64,000 nt of DNA, from contig CAMJBC010000001.1 in NCBI GenBank assembly GCA_946403755.1, forward strand, positions 16,735-80,734. Reading direction: 5' to 3'. The DNA is from an uncultured Mycoplasmatota bacterium (lineage in GTDB: Bacteria; Bacillota_I; Bacilli_A; RF39; UBA660). The notes beneath the pieces are model-generated. The model made no database searches. It saw only the letters and a list, made by a program, of their open reading frames with translations, and was not told where the DNA came from. Below are positions 40,261 to 50,931 of this stretch, in pieces; within the stretch, counting starts at the first letter, position 1, and the number at the start of each line of letters is the position of its first letter. The translations under genes were made by a program, and so were the position numbers.

Positions 40261-40292
40261 AAAAACTTGGTAAAAAAATATCAAGTTTTTTG
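40261..40292 (+). terminator. rho-independent terminator
   Basis: AAAAACTTG...CAAGTTTTT. Confidence 0.7.
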
Positions 40293-40338
40293 TTGTAATA
40301 ATATCATATTTATTATATACTTAATATTAGGATAGGGA

Positions 40339-43300
40339 ATGTTTAATATGAATAATATAAAAAGAAAAAAGGGTTTTACTTTAGTAGAATTATTAGCGGT
40401 TATAGCAATAATAGCTATTCTTGTATTAATTGCTGTTCCAGCTGTATTAGCTATGTTTAGAAATGCTAGAAAAAATGCGTTTATAACTGAAGCTAGAACT
40501 TTATATAATACTGTATTAAAACAAAACTTTTTAACAGCAGATCAAGAAAAGATTTATTCAACTGGTGATTTAAAACTTACTGGTGGCGCTGATCTTGAAT
40601 ATTCAATAGTAACTAATGTAGCTGGAAAGGTTACTTGTTTTCAAGTGGCTAATAAGAATTATATGTGGCTATATAGAAATAATGGCATTGCTATTAGAAG
40701 TGAAGATGAAATAGCTGTTGAAGATGAACTTGCTGAAAGAGATCATGAAGTAATAATTGACTGTACTGGTGCTAGTAATTTTGATGTTACTGTTCCTGCT
40801 ACTTTAGGTTCTGCTGGATCTTGGTGGGAAGGTGACACTGATAAAAGTACTATTGAAAGAATAATATTTACTTATTCATATTCTTCAGATGATTATGATG
40901 AAACATTTTATAGTGATGGTGAAAAAGTTGGTGGATTAGTAACATATGTTAAAGATAAAATTGCTTATGTTGCTATTAATAGAAATAAGAGAAAGAGTAA
41001 AGCTATTAAAATGCCTGAAGATTCTTCTAATACATTCTCTGATTTTAAAAATTTAAAGAATATTAGTGGTTTAAAATTATTAGATTTTAGTAATGTATCT
41101 AATATGGATAACTTCTTTGGTAAAGTAGAAAATGGAAATATAGTAAGTAGTAATTTACTATCATATATTAATGGTTATGAATCATTTAATACTGCTAATG
41201 TAACAAGTGCTAAAAATGCATTTGCAGGAGTTAAAATATCCTCAATAAATTTAAGTAATTGGAATACTTCAAAACTTGTTGATGCAAGTAATATGTTTTA
41301 TAAAACAAATGCAACTGTTATAAATTTATCTGGATGGAATGCTAGTAGAATTAATAATTACAATAATATGTTTGCTAGTAATAGTAAATTAGAAAATGTT
41401 AATTTGGCTGGATGGAGTACTAATGGGGCAGCTGATTATAAAGGTATGTTTAATGATTGCCCTAATTTAGTAACTATTACAGCTGATAGCGGATTTAGAG
41501 TAAATAACACTGGTTATATTATGTTTAGAGGAGATTCGAAGTTAATTGGTGCTAATGGTACTAGATTCTCTTCAGATAAGAGTGAATATGCTAGAATTGA
41601 TAGAGAAGGAACACCTGGTTATTTCTCATCTAGTACATCAGATGGAGTAGTGGCTGCTAAATTATATAATTCAGGTACTGTATCTGGTTCTTATACTGAT
41701 TTAACTACTGAAGGATCTGTTCCTTCAGATTGGAACTATTATAGTGGTGCTAGACTTCTTGAAGTTAATTTATATTCAATGAAAAATAACGAATCTAAAA
41801 CATTAGAAATATCTGTTCCAGCAGGTATGTATATAGTAAATAATTCATGGACTAAATCTGGTAAAGGAATATCAAGTGTTCATTTTACTAAGTTAGCTAA
41901 TCAAGGAACTGGATCTTATTCTAATAATCAAACAGGTACTTTAAAATATACATTTGGTAATTCTACAACATCAAGTAGTGTTCAAATGTTAGTAATGTTT
42001 GATACTGCAGTTTGGGATAAAAACAAGAAAAATGCTTCTGCTATGGGTACTGATAATATGACATTAACAGCCCCAATAGTAGTAAATTATAATAATGGTA
42101 GTGCTATAAGAAAAATAGGAAATATTCATAGTGCTACTGCTATAGGTAATCCAAGTGATGGACTTGGCTATACATTCTATTCTTGGAATTATAACAACAA
42201 TATATATGTTGGTGATTCAACACAAGTTTTAGGTAATAATTACTTATTATCAAGAGATCAATCAAGTAACCCATATTTTTATAAAAAAATTACTTATGAA
42301 AGTTATGCAACATTTAAAAATACAAGTGGAGAAACAGTATATGCTGATGTTGAAACTGGATATTTACCAACTCAACTAAGTTCAAGTGGTGTAACAATTG
42401 AAGATAAAAAATATAAAGGCGAATGGTCAAATATTTACTTTAGTAGTTCACCTGGTTTTCCAAGAGTAAAATATAAAGTTAATAGTGAAGATAATCCAAA
42501 GATTGGTTCTAATCTAACAGTAACTATTAAAGCTTCTGTTCAGTCTTTATCTGGACAAACAAAAACATTTAGCAAGACTGTAAATTTTGTTATTAAATCT
42601 AAGGATTTAGATTTAAAAGATTTAGTTTTAAGTTATGGTAACAAAGCATCACCAGCTGAATCTTATTATGGTAATTCAGGGTATTCTGGAATACTTGGTG
42701 TATTTACTCTATACAATAGAGGGTATGAAGCAATACCTAATGTTAAAGTAGTATTTGAATATGATACTGAAACTCCTGCAGGTACACCTCCTGCTATGAA
42801 AGTAATGGCTGCAAGACCATTCTTACAAGCTAATCAACAAGTTAATGCAACTATTACATTAATTAATGATCAAGGTGCAACTACAGAGGTAGATAATTAT
42901 CCAATTAAATCTACAAGTAATACAGCAGGCGCTTATGTACGAGCAAGTGATGTAGCAAAAAATTTAACTGGTAATTACTATATAAAGAAAATTGTATATA
43001 CTATTCCTGTAATTAATGGAATTAATAAAACCACAACTGCTACTAACTACTTATATAATAGTAGTGGAAGTCATTCACAAACTAGTGGTGGTAACTTTAT
43101 GGGTGTTATATCCAAGAATACAAAATCTAAATGTACTATTTATTATAATGATGATGTAGTTGGTAGTCCTGTGCAATCAGTTTCTTCAGTAACATCTTCA
43201 CCAGGCTTCAGTGGATATATAAGTAAAATAAATACTCCACTTGGTACTGAATTTACTGCAGGAGATGATATTGAACTAGCTATACAAACAGCTGCTGTTT

Positions 43301-43803
43301 CATATCCATATACAAATACTCAAGCATTTAGTAAACCTGAGGTATATATAATTCTTCCTTTTGGAATAAATATTGATAGTGTTATTATTGCAAATTCTGC
43401 TTCTGCAACTACTACTGAATCTAGACCAATTGTTACAAGAGTTAAAACCATGAATATTGGTGATGTATTAAATTATGTATACAAAATAACACCTGAAAAC
43501 AATTTATGGTTTGGTTACTTAAATTTAGCTAGTAATGGCCCAACTGGTGGATCATCAACTTCTAAATGGTTTAGAATTAAATTAACTACTGATATATCAA
43601 TGGAATTTACAAGTATTAACTTAAGAGATAGTGTTTACTTTAAAGACGCTAACGGTCATGTATCTATTGGTGGTTCTTATGCTAAAAACTCTATAACTGA
43701 TAAATATGATGTTGATAATGATGGTTCAACAAGTGATGCATATGGTACAACTGATAATGCAAATCAAATTATAAATATTTATCCATCAGATGAAGAGGAG
43801 TAA
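40339..43803 (+). CDS. giant type IV prepilin-like surface protein with BspA-type (DUF285) repeats
   Basis: KRKKGFTLVELLAVIAIIAILVLIAVPAVLAMF; LDFSNVSNMDNFF, SINLSNWNTSKLVDASNMFY, INLSGWNASRINNYNNMF; C-terminal DVDNDGSTSD. Confidence 0.85.
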   Translation: MFNMNNIKRKKGFTLVELLAVIAIIAILVLIAVPAVLAMFRNARKNAFITEARTLYNTVLKQNFLTADQEKIYSTGDLKLTGGADLEYSIVTNVAGKVTCFQVANKNYMWLYRNNGIAIRSEDEIAVEDELAERDHEVIIDCTGASNFDVTVPATLGSAGSWWEGDTDKSTIERIIFTYSYSSDDYDETFYSDGEKVGGLVTYVKDKIAYVAINRNKRKSKAIKMPEDSSNTFSDFKNLKNISGLKLLDFSNVSNMDNFFGKVENGNIVSSNLLSYINGYESFNTANVTSAKNAFAGVKISSINLSNWNTSKLVDASNMFYKTNATVINLSGWNASRINNYNNMFASNSKLENVNLAGWSTNGAADYKGMFNDCPNLVTITADSGFRVNNTGYIMFRGDSKLIGANGTRFSSDKSEYARIDREGTPGYFSSSTSDGVVAAKLYNSGTVSGSYTDLTTEGSVPSDWNYYSGARLLEVNLYSMKNNESKTLEISVPAGMYIVNNSWTKSGKGISSVHFTKLANQGTGSYSNNQTGTLKYTFGNSTTSSSVQMLVMFDTAVWDKNKKNASAMGTDNMTLTAPIVVNYNNGSAIRKIGNIHSATAIGNPSDGLGYTFYSWNYNNNIYVGDSTQVLGNNYLLSRDQSSNPYFYKKITYESYATFKNTSGETVYADVETGYLPTQLSSSGVTIEDKKYKGEWSNIYFSSSPGFPRVKYKVNSEDNPKIGSNLTVTIKASVQSLSGQTKTFSKTVNFVIKSKDLDLKDLVLSYGNKASPAESYYGNSGYSGILGVFTLYNRGYEAIPNVKVVFEYDTETPAGTPPAMKVMAARPFLQANQQVNATITLINDQGATTEVDNYPIKSTSNTAGAYVRASDVAKNLTGNYYIKKIVYTIPVINGINKTTTATNYLYNSSGSHSQTSGGNFMGVISKNTKSKCTIYYNDDVVGSPVQSVSSVTSSPGFSGYISKINTPLGTEFTAGDDIELAIQTAAVSYPYTNTQAFSKPEVYIILPFGINIDSVIIANSASATTTESRPIVTRVKTMNIGDVLNYVYKITPENNLWFGYLNLASNGPTGGSSTSKWFRIKLTTDISMEFTSINLRDSVYFKDANGHVSIGGSYAKNSITDKYDVDNDGSTSDAYGTTDNANQIINIYPSDEEE

Positions 43804-43804
43804 T

Positions 43805-44347
43805 ATGAAAAAGATAGTTATTTTATTAATTTGTTTATTATTATTAGTTGGTTGTAAAAATGATAAAATTGAAGAAAATGCAACTAAAAATGAAGGTGAA
43901 CCAGTAAAAGTAAAAACTAATGATGGAAATTGGGCTAAAGTAAATGAAACATATATTGATTCTTTAAATAATACAGAAATTATTGATGCTTATTCTATAT
44001 CTGTTCCTGATTGGAAAAGAGAATCAACTGATGAATCTATTGTATATGGATTAGGTACTAAAGCTTTTATTGCTATTCTATATAAAAATGATGTTTATAG
44101 TAATGATTATATAAATAAGTATAATAAAAGTAATAATAAAAAGATAACAATTAATTCTTTTAATGTTGAATATGAAGATGGCAATGTTTATTATTTCGGA
44201 CAAGATTATAGATATGTTTCATATTACATCAATAGTGATATTACTCTTAAGATCATTGGTATAGCAGAAGAAAGAAATATTAAAGAATTAAATGAAACTG
44301 TAAAAGCTATGGTAGATTCTTTAATGAAAGATTATATAACTGAATAA
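43805..44347 (+). CDS. lipoprotein
   Basis: MKKIVILLICLLLLVGC lipobox; ATG 43805 preferred because gaggag is its RBS. Confidence 0.75.
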   Translation: MKKIVILLICLLLLVGCKNDKIEENATKNEGEPVKVKTNDGNWAKVNETYIDSLNNTEIIDAYSISVPDWKRESTDESIVYGLGTKAFIAILYKNDVYSNDYINKYNKSNNKKITINSFNVEYEDGNVYYFGQDYRYVSYYINSDITLKIIGIAEERNIKELNETVKAMVDSLMKDYITE

Positions 44348-44415
44348 AAAGTCCTAATGGACTTTTTTAATTGTTTTATTTTATATAGATGGTATAATTA
44401 ATAATAGGTGATAAT

Positions 44416-45036
44416 ATGTTAGATGAATATAAACATTGTCCATATTGTGGTGCTCCGATAACTGGAGATGTTTGTACTTATTGTAAGGCAGAGTTTAATA
44501 AAAAAGAAGAAAAAATTGTTGAAGAAAAGAAGGAAGTAGTAGAGGAAAAAAAGTATGATTATCCAGTTATGGAATGTAAAGAAGTAAACTTTAATTTTTT
44601 AACAATAGGCTTGCCTCTAATTTTTGGAATTTGTTTTTGTGGTGCTGGTATAGCAATGTTACCTATTTTCCCAATATTTTTACTTCCAGATGAAGGAAAA
44701 GAAATGGTTTTTCCTATGTTATCTCCTTTTATAATAGGAAGTCTAGTATTTTTTGCTATAGGTGTTGCCGGTATTTATATAGCACTTATTCCAGCAAGGA
44801 GAAAACGTATGATATCTGCTAATGGAGAATTTGTTACAGGAACTGTAGTTGGATATGAAAATGATACTAGATTATATATTAATGATTATCCAGCACAAGT
44901 TGCTTTAATACAAGCAAATACAAAAGAAGGAACAAGAATAATACGATATCAGTTAGGTTCTTTAAATCATCCATATGAAATAGATAGTAAAATAAATTTA
45001 AAAATATATAATGAATATATGATGATAGAGAAGTGA
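44416..45036 (+). CDS. zinc-ribbon membrane protein
   Basis: HCPYCGAPITGDVCTYCKAEF then two TM segments. Confidence 0.75.
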   Translation: MLDEYKHCPYCGAPITGDVCTYCKAEFNKKEEKIVEEKKEVVEEKKYDYPVMECKEVNFNFLTIGLPLIFGICFCGAGIAMLPIFPIFLLPDEGKEMVFPMLSPFIIGSLVFFAIGVAGIYIALIPARRKRMISANGEFVTGTVVGYENDTRLYINDYPAQVALIQANTKEGTRIIRYQLGSLNHPYEIDSKINLKIYNEYMMIEK

Positions 45037-45040
45037 TAAT

Positions 45041-45961
45041 ATGAATAAGAATACTAAAATTTTATTGTTAGTAATTACATCTGTAGTAGTTGTTATGGGA
45101 ATAATTGTTTTTTTAACAACTAAAGTTTTTAAAAAAGAATATGATATTACTAATATTGTATATTCATATGGTGGTGGATATGGAACTGAAATAACTAGTG
45201 CCACAAAAACAATATCTATTTCTTGTGATGGAACAGTAACATTTACTAATTCTTATGATAATTCAATTTATGATTATAGGATATCTAATGATAAATATAT
45301 TGAATTATATGACTATATAAATGATAGAATGCATTTATTTAAAGAAAGAGTTCATGAAGAAAATAATTTGGCTGATGGAACAACTAGTCATATAGAATTA
45401 ACGTTATCAGATGGAACTAAATATAAATTTGGTGGATATATGGTAACTAATAAAAAGTATAAAGATATTAAAGATAAAATATTTGAAATAATTGATAGTG
45501 ATAAATTAAATGAATATATTAATAATGTTGGTAAAGTTGTAGAACCAGATACTGTATTTCATGAAAATAATGGAAATATAATTTATTCATATGGTGGTGG
45601 TTATGGAACTATAGAACAAACTGCTACTAGATATATACACTTTTATTCTGATGGACGTGTAGTACTAAAAAATGATTATAATTCAAATACTAATGAATAT
45701 AACATCGATGTTAGTAAATATGATGAATTATATAACTATATTGCTGCTAGAATGGATTTATTTGATGAAATACCAGCCAATAGTAATACTTTAGATGGTA
45801 GTAATCAAAGTATTACAGTTACATTTAATAATGGCATTACAAAAGTATATAGTGGTTATATGGTTATAGAAACCAGTAAGACTTTTGCCGAGATTAAAGA
45901 CAAGGTATATGAGATTGCTGATTCAGATAAAATTGAACAATATAGTAATAGTATAAAATAA
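45041..45961 (+). CDS. membrane-anchored protein with two tandem YSYGGGYGT-type domains
   Basis: N-terminal TM; the two halves both start N-I-[VI]-Y-S-Y-G-G-G-Y-G-T and end in K-[IV]-[FY]-E-I-[IA]-D-S-D-K. Confidence 0.8.
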   Translation: MNKNTKILLLVITSVVVVMGIIVFLTTKVFKKEYDITNIVYSYGGGYGTEITSATKTISISCDGTVTFTNSYDNSIYDYRISNDKYIELYDYINDRMHLFKERVHEENNLADGTTSHIELTLSDGTKYKFGGYMVTNKKYKDIKDKIFEIIDSDKLNEYINNVGKVVEPDTVFHENNGNIIYSYGGGYGTIEQTATRYIHFYSDGRVVLKNDYNSNTNEYNIDVSKYDELYNYIAARMDLFDEIPANSNTLDGSNQSITVTFNNGITKVYSGYMVIETSKTFAEIKDKVYEIADSDKIEQYSNSIK

Positions 45962-46026
45962 GCTTAAAGGCTTATTTTTATTTAATTTTTAGCCATTATA
46001 TGGTATATTATTACTAGGTGATAAAT

Positions 46027-46434
46027 ATGGAAGAAAAAGTAAAATTCACTGAAGAAGATGGAAAAAAAGAATTAGAAAAAGGATATAAAAGAGCAGAGAA
46101 ACTTCTTAAAGATGAAGATAAAATGGAAACTTTTTTATATCGTTTAGAAAACAAATTAAATAAAGTACCAATTGGAGGAGAAATACTTTCAATGATACCT
46201 GTTATGATTTCTATGCTTAGAAGTTATATTAAAAAGGAATATAAAGATATACCTATTGGAACTGTTATTGCATTAATAAGTGCATTATTATATTGGTTAG
46301 CACCACTTGATATAATTCCTGATGCTTTACCTGTAGCTGGGTATGTAGATGATGCTACAGTAGTAGCGGCTTGTTTAAAACTAATTAATGATGACTTAAA
46401 AGAGTATAAAGAGTGGAGAAAAAAGAATAATTAA
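46027..46434 (+). CDS. DUF1232 (YkvA-like) membrane protein
   Basis: IPIGTVIALISALLYWLAPLDIIPDALPVAGYVDDATVV. Confidence 0.88.
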   Translation: MEEKVKFTEEDGKKELEKGYKRAEKLLKDEDKMETFLYRLENKLNKVPIGGEILSMIPVMISMLRSYIKKEYKDIPIGTVIALISALLYWLAPLDIIPDALPVAGYVDDATVVAACLKLINDDLKEYKEWRKKNN

Positions 46435-46446
46435 GAGGATTTTAAT

Positions 46447-47028
46447 ATGGAAAAAGATAAAATGAATAATACAAATAATGAAAAAGGATTAGTAGAAGAA
46501 GATAATACAAATAAAAAAATAATAAGTGCTGTATTATTAATAATAGTATTATTAGTAGTGGTTTTTCTTGTAGCTAATAGATCATTTCCTAATATATCAG
46601 ATAATCCACATTATAATTCTAATAATAATGAGATTAAATATGAAGAAGATAATGGTGAACAAATATATACAAGATATGCAAATGTTCAAGATATAAAAAG
46701 AATTGGTGGTAAAACTAATATTTATATATTTTGGGGAGAGGGTTGCCCTCATTGTGAAGAAGCATTTAATTATTTTGATAGTTTAAGAAATGAATATGGC
46801 GATTATTTTAATTTATATGGTTTTGAAACTTGGAATAATTCAGATAATGCTTTATTATTAGAAAAGTTTGGAAAAGCATTAAATATTCAGCCTTCTGGAG
46901 TTCCATTTATTGTAATTGGAGATGGATATTATATTGGTTTTATTCCTGAAACATCTGATATTTTATTAAAGTCTATTAAAGAAAATAGAAATAAGAATAA
47001 TGATATTTATTTTAATAAAGTAAAATAA
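46447..47028 (+). CDS. membrane-anchored thioredoxin-fold protein (CPHC)
   Basis: N-terminal TM; NIYIFWGEGCPHCEEAFNYFDSL; GVPFIVIGD cis-Pro. Confidence 0.85.
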   Translation: MEKDKMNNTNNEKGLVEEDNTNKKIISAVLLIIVLLVVVFLVANRSFPNISDNPHYNSNNNEIKYEEDNGEQIYTRYANVQDIKRIGGKTNIYIFWGEGCPHCEEAFNYFDSLRNEYGDYFNLYGFETWNNSDNALLLEKFGKALNIQPSGVPFIVIGDGYYIGFIPETSDILLKSIKENRNKNNDIYFNKVK

Positions 47029-47120
47029 TTAAAAGAGAAAATAATTTCTCTTTTTAATTGTCATTAATTGATTTATATAATATAATTATTATATATGTAA
47101 TAAAGTAGGAGAGTGGTATT

Positions 47121-50006
47121 ATGGCAGATACCTATTCAGATGTTGGAATGGATATAGAGGGCATAATTAGAAATCAATATAGAAGAGATGAATATGCTAA
47201 TATTGGTGGAAATCATTATTTAATTCAATGTCCTAGTACAATTGATGAAAATACTAGAATATATATAGCAGGTAGAGGAGCAAATACTATAACAGACGTT
47301 TATAGTACTTTTGATGCTGCTAGAGATGCAAATGTTATTGTAATAGCCCCAACTTCTGAAGATGGATTTAGAGGTGTTAATAATGTTATTGATAATTTAT
47401 CTGCCTCAGTTGGTCTTACTGAACCTCAAGTTACTTTTAGTGGACACTCTGCATATGGAAATGCTGCTCTTGAAGCTGCATCACAGTATGTTAATACACA
47501 TAATACTCCTACAACAATTGTATTAAATGATCCATCTACTTTTAATCATAGTGGGGAAGGTAGAATAGATTTTGAAGCTCTTAATGGTAGTTTAATAATT
47601 ACTACTGCTCCAACTCATGAATCTTGTACATATGGTGATGGATATTTAGAAAGACTTCAAAAAGCAGCACAAAATGGTGCTAGAGTTATAATGGTCAGAT
47701 TTTCAACTGGAGGACATGGTGACTCTGATGAAGTTGCTGCTGCTTTAGGAACATATAATTTATCAAATGTTAGTTTTACTAATAGAGGAACATATAATAA
47801 TGCATATAATTATCAAATTGATACACGTTATTCATATCAATGGATAGATCCTGATGGAAGACTTCATAATTTTTCTTCTGCTGAAGAAGCACAAAGATAT
47901 TTAAATAACTCTTTAATAGGAATAGAACCAACTTCAGCAAATATGAATTTAGAAGAAATATCTGAAATGTTAGAAAGCGAAACGTTATCAGATGACCAAG
48001 AAAATCTAGAAGCAGCTACAAACAATGAAGATGCTGAAGCAGCTACAAGTAATGAAGAGCCTGAAGTAACTCTTCCACCAACATTAAGAGAGTTTGCAGA
48101 AAATAATGTTGGCGGTGATACACTTTCATCTAACTTATCATATGTAAGTCAAGCAATGAGTGGAATCCAATCTCAAATAACAGAAAGATTAGATTTAAAT
48201 TATCAAAAAGCATCTGATACAGAAGCAAATATAGTTGGTTCATTTTATGGAGCAGCAAATTATTATGGATCTGTTACTAACTTATTATATGGTAAATTAG
48301 GAGCAGAAACAGAAGCAGTATATGCTATAGCTAATTCAATATATCAAATGGATCAATTTGGATCATTGATGGCTGAAGCAACATTAACAGGTGATCAGTC
48401 TAGTACTTTATTTGGAACTGCTAATCCATCTGTTAGTACAGCTTTAGAATTATTAAATTCAAATAGTTTAGATTTGGTTGCATCTTCAAGTGCTGTAATG
48501 GCAAATGGAAGATATGATGAATTAACAAGCATTCTTGGTACTAATTTAGAACCAGGTTCAGTTGGAAGATTGAGTGTTAGTTCATTAAATGGAGCAATTC
48601 AAACTATTCTTCCTACATTAGAACAAGATATATCAAAAGCAACTGAATTGAGCGCTAGTGTAGATGACTTTATGACTAATATTGGCGCTAATAACATGTT
48701 ACAAGGTGGAGTTTGGGATAATGTAAAAACCAATATGGGTAATTATCAAAGCTTATTAAGTGCTAATGTTGAAGCATCTGAATTTATATCAGATACTGTT
48801 AAAACAGCAATGGGAATGATAGTTAATTATATACAAAATGCATCAGATACTATAAGCGCTGTAGGTGGTACACAATATGGTAATCTAGTTGAATTAGAAG
48901 AATTAGATGATAGTAAATTATCTGAAATAACAGTTGCTATTCAAGAAATGGAAAGAAAGATTACTGAACAAGAAGAATTTATAGCAGCAAAAGAAGCATT
49001 GCCTGATGAATGTGATGAAGTAACTGATCCAGTAACTTTAGAAATAGGTTATATAAATTGTAGAAGACCTTATTCTGAAACAGATTTACAAGGTTGGAAA
49101 GATACATTAGATGATTATGTAGAAATTAAAACATCACTAAGTGCATATGAAGGTGTATTGAAAGGCTTTGCACCAGTAGTACAAGCAGCACAATCATTAA
49201 TAAATGAATCACTTTCACAAGTTAGAACAATGTATGAAAATCCTACAACAGATACTAGTGGTAATATTACATTTAATACTGATTTTAAATTAGATTTATC
49301 ACCATATTCAGATTACATTGATACAAATTTAGATTATAAACAATTAGTAGATGATTATCATACTAAACTTCTTGAAGGAGATAGTGGTGAACCTGAAGAA
49401 ACGCAAGTTGGAACTAATCCAGTTGGTGATAGAGATGATTATCCAGATAATGATCCATTACCTGAAAATGATCCTAAACCACAACCAGGTACTACTCCAA
49501 AAACTGAACCTCAAACAACACCAAAAACTGAACCTAAGACAGAGGCTCCAACTAAACCAGAAAAGGGCCCTGAAAATAGAATTGAGGATGTTCCTACAGA
49601 ACCAATTATAGAGATACCAGATGAGGATGAAATAATTGATTATCCAGTATTACCTGATAAAGAAGGATATGTAAATGTACCATATCACTCTATTGAAGGA
49701 GATGAACCTCAAATTACTTTATTAGATTCTAATATGGATGAAAGTACTGATATAGTTGATTTTAATGAACCAATAGAATTAGATAATCCATATTATGAAC
49801 CAAAGATTGAACAACCTAAAGTTGTAAGTCTTGTCCATTCAACAGTTAGTGAACCAACTCCAGTAAAGCCTGAAAGCACAATTAAGACAATGGGTGTAGC
49901 AACTGGAGCAGGAATAGCACTAGGTGCAGCAGCATTAGCAGCTCACTCAACATTAGCAAAAAAAGATGATGAGGATGAAGAAGAAGACTTTGGATTTGAA
50001 AAATAA
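47121..50006 (+). CDS. 961-aa chimera: alpha/beta-hydrolase-like N-terminus, helical WXG-like middle, Pro/Thr-rich stalk, C-terminal TM
   Basis: VTFSGHSAYGNAALEAA, VLNDPS, RFSTGGHGDSDEV; LQGGVWDNVKTNMGNYQSLLSANVEASEFISDTV; PKTEPQTTPKTEPKTEAPTKPEKGP; GVATGAGIALGAAALAAHSTLAKK. Confidence 0.55.
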   Translation: MADTYSDVGMDIEGIIRNQYRRDEYANIGGNHYLIQCPSTIDENTRIYIAGRGANTITDVYSTFDAARDANVIVIAPTSEDGFRGVNNVIDNLSASVGLTEPQVTFSGHSAYGNAALEAASQYVNTHNTPTTIVLNDPSTFNHSGEGRIDFEALNGSLIITTAPTHESCTYGDGYLERLQKAAQNGARVIMVRFSTGGHGDSDEVAAALGTYNLSNVSFTNRGTYNNAYNYQIDTRYSYQWIDPDGRLHNFSSAEEAQRYLNNSLIGIEPTSANMNLEEISEMLESETLSDDQENLEAATNNEDAEAATSNEEPEVTLPPTLREFAENNVGGDTLSSNLSYVSQAMSGIQSQITERLDLNYQKASDTEANIVGSFYGAANYYGSVTNLLYGKLGAETEAVYAIANSIYQMDQFGSLMAEATLTGDQSSTLFGTANPSVSTALELLNSNSLDLVASSSAVMANGRYDELTSILGTNLEPGSVGRLSVSSLNGAIQTILPTLEQDISKATELSASVDDFMTNIGANNMLQGGVWDNVKTNMGNYQSLLSANVEASEFISDTVKTAMGMIVNYIQNASDTISAVGGTQYGNLVELEELDDSKLSEITVAIQEMERKITEQEEFIAAKEALPDECDEVTDPVTLEIGYINCRRPYSETDLQGWKDTLDDYVEIKTSLSAYEGVLKGFAPVVQAAQSLINESLSQVRTMYENPTTDTSGNITFNTDFKLDLSPYSDYIDTNLDYKQLVDDYHTKLLEGDSGEPEETQVGTNPVGDRDDYPDNDPLPENDPKPQPGTTPKTEPQTTPKTEPKTEAPTKPEKGPENRIEDVPTEPIIEIPDEDEIIDYPVLPDKEGYVNVPYHSIEGDEPQITLLDSNMDESTDIVDFNEPIELDNPYYEPKIEQPKVVSLVHSTVSEPTPVKPESTIKTMGVATGAGIALGAAALAAHSTLAKKDDEDEEEDFGFEK

Positions 50007-50007
50007 T

Positions 50008-50033
50008 AAAAAAGCATTAATTTGCTTTTTTTA
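50008..50033 (+). terminator. rho-independent terminator
   Basis: AAAAAAGCA TTAATT TGCTTTTTTT. Confidence 0.8.
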
Positions 50034-50079
50034 TTTAATTTTGGTATAATATAAAGCACTCGTTTAAGGGGGAAAATAT

Positions 50080-50865
50080 ATGAGTAATGATTTTAATGAT
50101 TTAGGAAATGATTTTAGTCCTGCTTTTAGAGCTAAATATGTTGATTTTAGAAGAAGACTAAGAGAAGCTGAAAATAGAGATATTGTTGAACCAAATGGAG
50201 ATGTAGTAAGTATTTTTGATTTACTTTGTGCTCTTAATAAAAAGTATGGTCAATATAATAAATTATTTTTAGGTAATTTAGCTGTTGATATTAATAAAAT
50301 AAATAGAAGAAATGGTTTTACTTATTTCACACCAGATGGTGTTAAAAATAATTGCAAATGGATTGAAAACATTGGTTTTTATGTAGAAGAAGATGGAACA
50401 TACTTTATTAAACTATACTATGGTGATAGTAGAGGTAGAATAGTAGGAACTGAAAAAGTAGATAACTTTGTTAAAGTAGGAGCAAGTGCTGAAGAAGCTA
50501 ATAGAAATAAAAAATATTTTATGAGATGGTTAACTGCTCTTGCTGATTTTGCTGAACATAATCCAGGTAAAGCTTTCAGATGGGATTTATTAAATAGACA
50601 ATTGCCTGTTCATCAAGCAAATGATGGTATGCTTTTTTGTAATATAGATATATATAATACTGCATATGTAGAACCATATTTTACTAGTACTGAAGATGAT
50701 GCATTAAAATTAATAGATCATAGTTATGGTGAAAAGAAAATAAGTCAAAATGCTAGGACTTTTTTAAGAAGAATGGCAGTTAATTTAAATGATGTTGATC
50801 CATTAATAAGTGATGTTGTTAGAAAAGAATATGGATTAAATGGACCTGAGTTAAAAAAGGACTAA
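50080..50865 (+). CDS. conserved-looking hypothetical protein
   Basis: Long ORF with RBS (aaggggg); no family recognised. Confidence 0.7.
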   Translation: MSNDFNDLGNDFSPAFRAKYVDFRRRLREAENRDIVEPNGDVVSIFDLLCALNKKYGQYNKLFLGNLAVDINKINRRNGFTYFTPDGVKNNCKWIENIGFYVEEDGTYFIKLYYGDSRGRIVGTEKVDNFVKVGASAEEANRNKKYFMRWLTALADFAEHNPGKAFRWDLLNRQLPVHQANDGMLFCNIDIYNTAYVEPYFTSTEDDALKLIDHSYGEKKISQNARTFLRRMAVNLNDVDPLISDVVRKEYGLNGPELKKD

Positions 50866-50931
50866 TTTGACTATTTAATACATAATTTGTTATAATGTGT
50901 AACATGTTCGCTAAAAAATGGAGATGTGATT

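Noticed and set aside
38041-40300. tRNA-Lys as an integrative element attachment site
   Set aside because: No integrase and no second copy of the tRNA 3' end found by eye; only positional suspicion remains
49351-49611. 86-aa + ORF, Leu/Gln/Asn-rich
   Set aside because: Out-of-frame reading of the PKTEPxT stalk repeats of the 961-aa protein
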